Positions 62,937 to 64,000 of a stretch of DNA of 64,000 nt are shown in pieces. The notes beneath the pieces were generated by a model. It was given only the letters and a program-made list of their open reading frames with translations. It had not been told where the DNA came from and did not search any database. The stretch is from Diprion similis. Taxonomy: Eukaryota > Arthropoda > Insecta > Hymenoptera > Diprionidae. A program made the position numbers and the translations under genes. The DNA lies in NCBI RefSeq assembly GCF_021155765.1, contig NC_060113.1:10803001-10867000 (forward strand), given 5' to 3'. The first letter of the stretch is position 1. The number at the start of each line of letters is the position of its first letter.

Positions 62937-63709
62937 GTGATGGTAAAGTCGTTCACATAGACGTCAGTGAAGGGACCGACCCTTACGAAACTACGATGAA
63001 ATTCAATTGGACTTTTGCTGAAGGTAGCTATTACCTCATTACTATACCCTTTTTGTGCACACCTTAAAGCAATTTTTTTATGACCCTCCACAGCACATTT
63101 TGGTACTGCCCACAAACTTCTACACCGCCCAACCACAACGACCATTGCGACCACCTCACGATGTGAGTATTCTCAATCTTCAGCCTACGCAAGTCTTTCA
63201 CCATGTTTTTGCGTAATGTGAGCTATTTCCGTTGTAGCCGAAACTGTAATATCATCAACTACTGCTTCAACAATCAGCTCAGTGCCAAACGACACCACTC
63301 CAATAATTAACACAACCGCCGAACCCGCCGGTGAGTCCTAATTATCCGCTATTCAGTGCAGAAGGTCTATCAAAAATTTGATACCATACCAATATTATTT
63401 TTTCAGAGTCATTCGAAAAACCTTTCACCATCGCCTCTTACTTTCAAACTCTCGTTACGATCAAAATCGACTCGAAACTCAAGTTTATTATACGCTCATT
63501 CAAAAACTTACGAATCATTTTAATCTAGATTGTAACAATTCAACAGAGAACCAGACATCACCCCCAACGACGTTCACTCCCATCCGAACAACCACCACCG
63601 AACCGGAGCGCAATGTATCAAAACCTGAAGACGACACTGCCATCATACAACAACTTATGGACGAGAACCGTCGATTGATGGATTATATCTCCAGACTTAA
63701 AATGAATTG
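62937..63709 (+). pseudogene. 5'-truncated second copy of the secreted Ser/Thr-rich gene
   Basis: Same exon-intron order as 61300-62244, in inverse direction. Exon 1 lacks its signal peptide (start lost at the TIR junction); donors and acceptors of the three introns are recognisable, for example gtagct near 63022 and ttttttcag near 63404. Exon 4 ends LMDYISRLKMN with a stop at 63708, and TTTTEPERNVSKPE is conserved. Divergence is mostly synonymous-looking, but I have not counted it. Confidence 0.75.
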
Positions 63710-63742
63710 AACTTCCACACCCGATCAAAATTAATAATTTGT

Positions 63743-63767
63743 CCCCCCCCCCCCCCCCCCCCCCCCC
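63743..63767. repeat. Homopolymer (C)25
   Basis: A run of 25 C. The corresponding site in the other copy (about 61281-61290, aggggaggtg) has only four G, so the run is probably an assembly or sequencing artefact, or a true expansion. Confidence 0.9.
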
Positions 63768-63919
63768 ATACTGTAGTCATATTCTAGCGGGATTGTTTTT
63801 TACCGCTGAATAACTTGTAGCCCGTGTGAAAAATTATCATGTTCCAGCGGTTTTTTACCGCTCAATAACTTGTAGTCCGGGTGAAAAATTAATAAAAACA
63901 ATATAGTGTTATAATATTT

Positions 63920-64000
63920 TTTTATTTCGATGCGCAATATATACATATACTGCTTGGTATTATCAAATCCGAACTATCCTTACACAATCCACAATTCTGC
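63920..64000 (-). pseudogene. 3' end of the intronless zinc-ribbon gene in the inverted arm
   Basis: The minus strand reads QNCGLCKDSSDLIIPSSICI at the window edge, one residue different from the gene at 60800-61141 in this part. It is incomplete only because the window ends. Confidence 0.75.

Larger units (their letters stand above)
62936..64000 (+). mobile_element. Inverted partial second copy of the Polinton right arm
   Basis: 62936-64000 is the inverse of about 61060-62105, with about 10 percent differences. It begins inside exon 1 of the secreted protein gene (ggtgatggtaaagtcg), directly against the right TIR, and holds the rest of that gene, the gagcggtaaaa spacer and the 3' end of the intronless zinc-ribbon gene. 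It runs off the window. No TIR or target duplication lies between the copies. Confidence 0.85.

Overview
This window looks like a piece of an arthropod genome, most likely an insect, that is almost entirely a nest of transposable elements. I see no convincing host gene, tRNA, rRNA or CRISPR array. The evidence is the mixture of BEL/Pao, Ty3/Gypsy and Ty1/Copia LTR elements, a non-LTR fragment, a Foldback/MULE-like DNA transposon and a nearly full-length Polinton (Maverick), together with eukaryotic GT-AG introns of about 60-75 bases.

Layout. 1-4150: non-LTR reverse transcriptase fragment and a decayed BEL/Pao element. 5170-7186: first of three copies of a DNA transposon family with TA target duplications (others at 18244-20937 and 41237-43934). 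7192-9207: probable 2-kb solo LTR. 9211-14196: Gypsy element 'B' with both LTRs. 14210-41219: a complex locus built from at least two or three copies of Gypsy family 'A', into which other elements have jumped: an 8.5-kb Foldback-like element (14432-22904, itself split by a TA transposon) in the left LTR, a small element in gag (about 24076-24660), and a Copia element (34272-39816) that in turn carries a Foldback-like element (36064-37738, perfect 9-bp target duplication). 43949-47786: inverted LTR pieces around (TA)n, then an unassigned stretch. 47789-62935: Polinton with about 470-bp TIRs. 62936-64000: an inverted partial copy of its right arm.

How the parts work together. The Polinton has an integrase with DDE and a chromodomain, protein-primed DNA polymerase B, FtsK/A32-like packaging ATPase, adenain-like protease, double jelly-roll major capsid, minor capsid, phospholipase A2 plus pVI-like protein, the conserved PY-like protein, and several accessory genes. 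Polymerase, minor capsid and PLA2/pVI carry premature stops, so this copy is probably dead but recent.

Most interesting: (1) Gypsy A carries, after integrase, a captured deoxynucleoside kinase (P-loop, ERS, LID motifs), present in both copies. (2) Antisense to Gypsy A, next to that kinase, lies a two-exon gene for a small CxxC zinc-ribbon protein, and a homologue with the same intron position, same phase and identical 190-nt second exon is in the Polinton. A third, broken copy is cut by the Copia insertion; an intronless relative lies at the other end of the Polinton. This looks like a small gene family traded between DNA and RNA transposons. (3) The Foldback-like element couples a MULE-type transposase to a second protein ending in a ubiquitin-protease-like domain. 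(4) The Polinton has a four-exon secreted Ser/Thr-rich protein gene. All calls are from reading the sequence; no database search was run.
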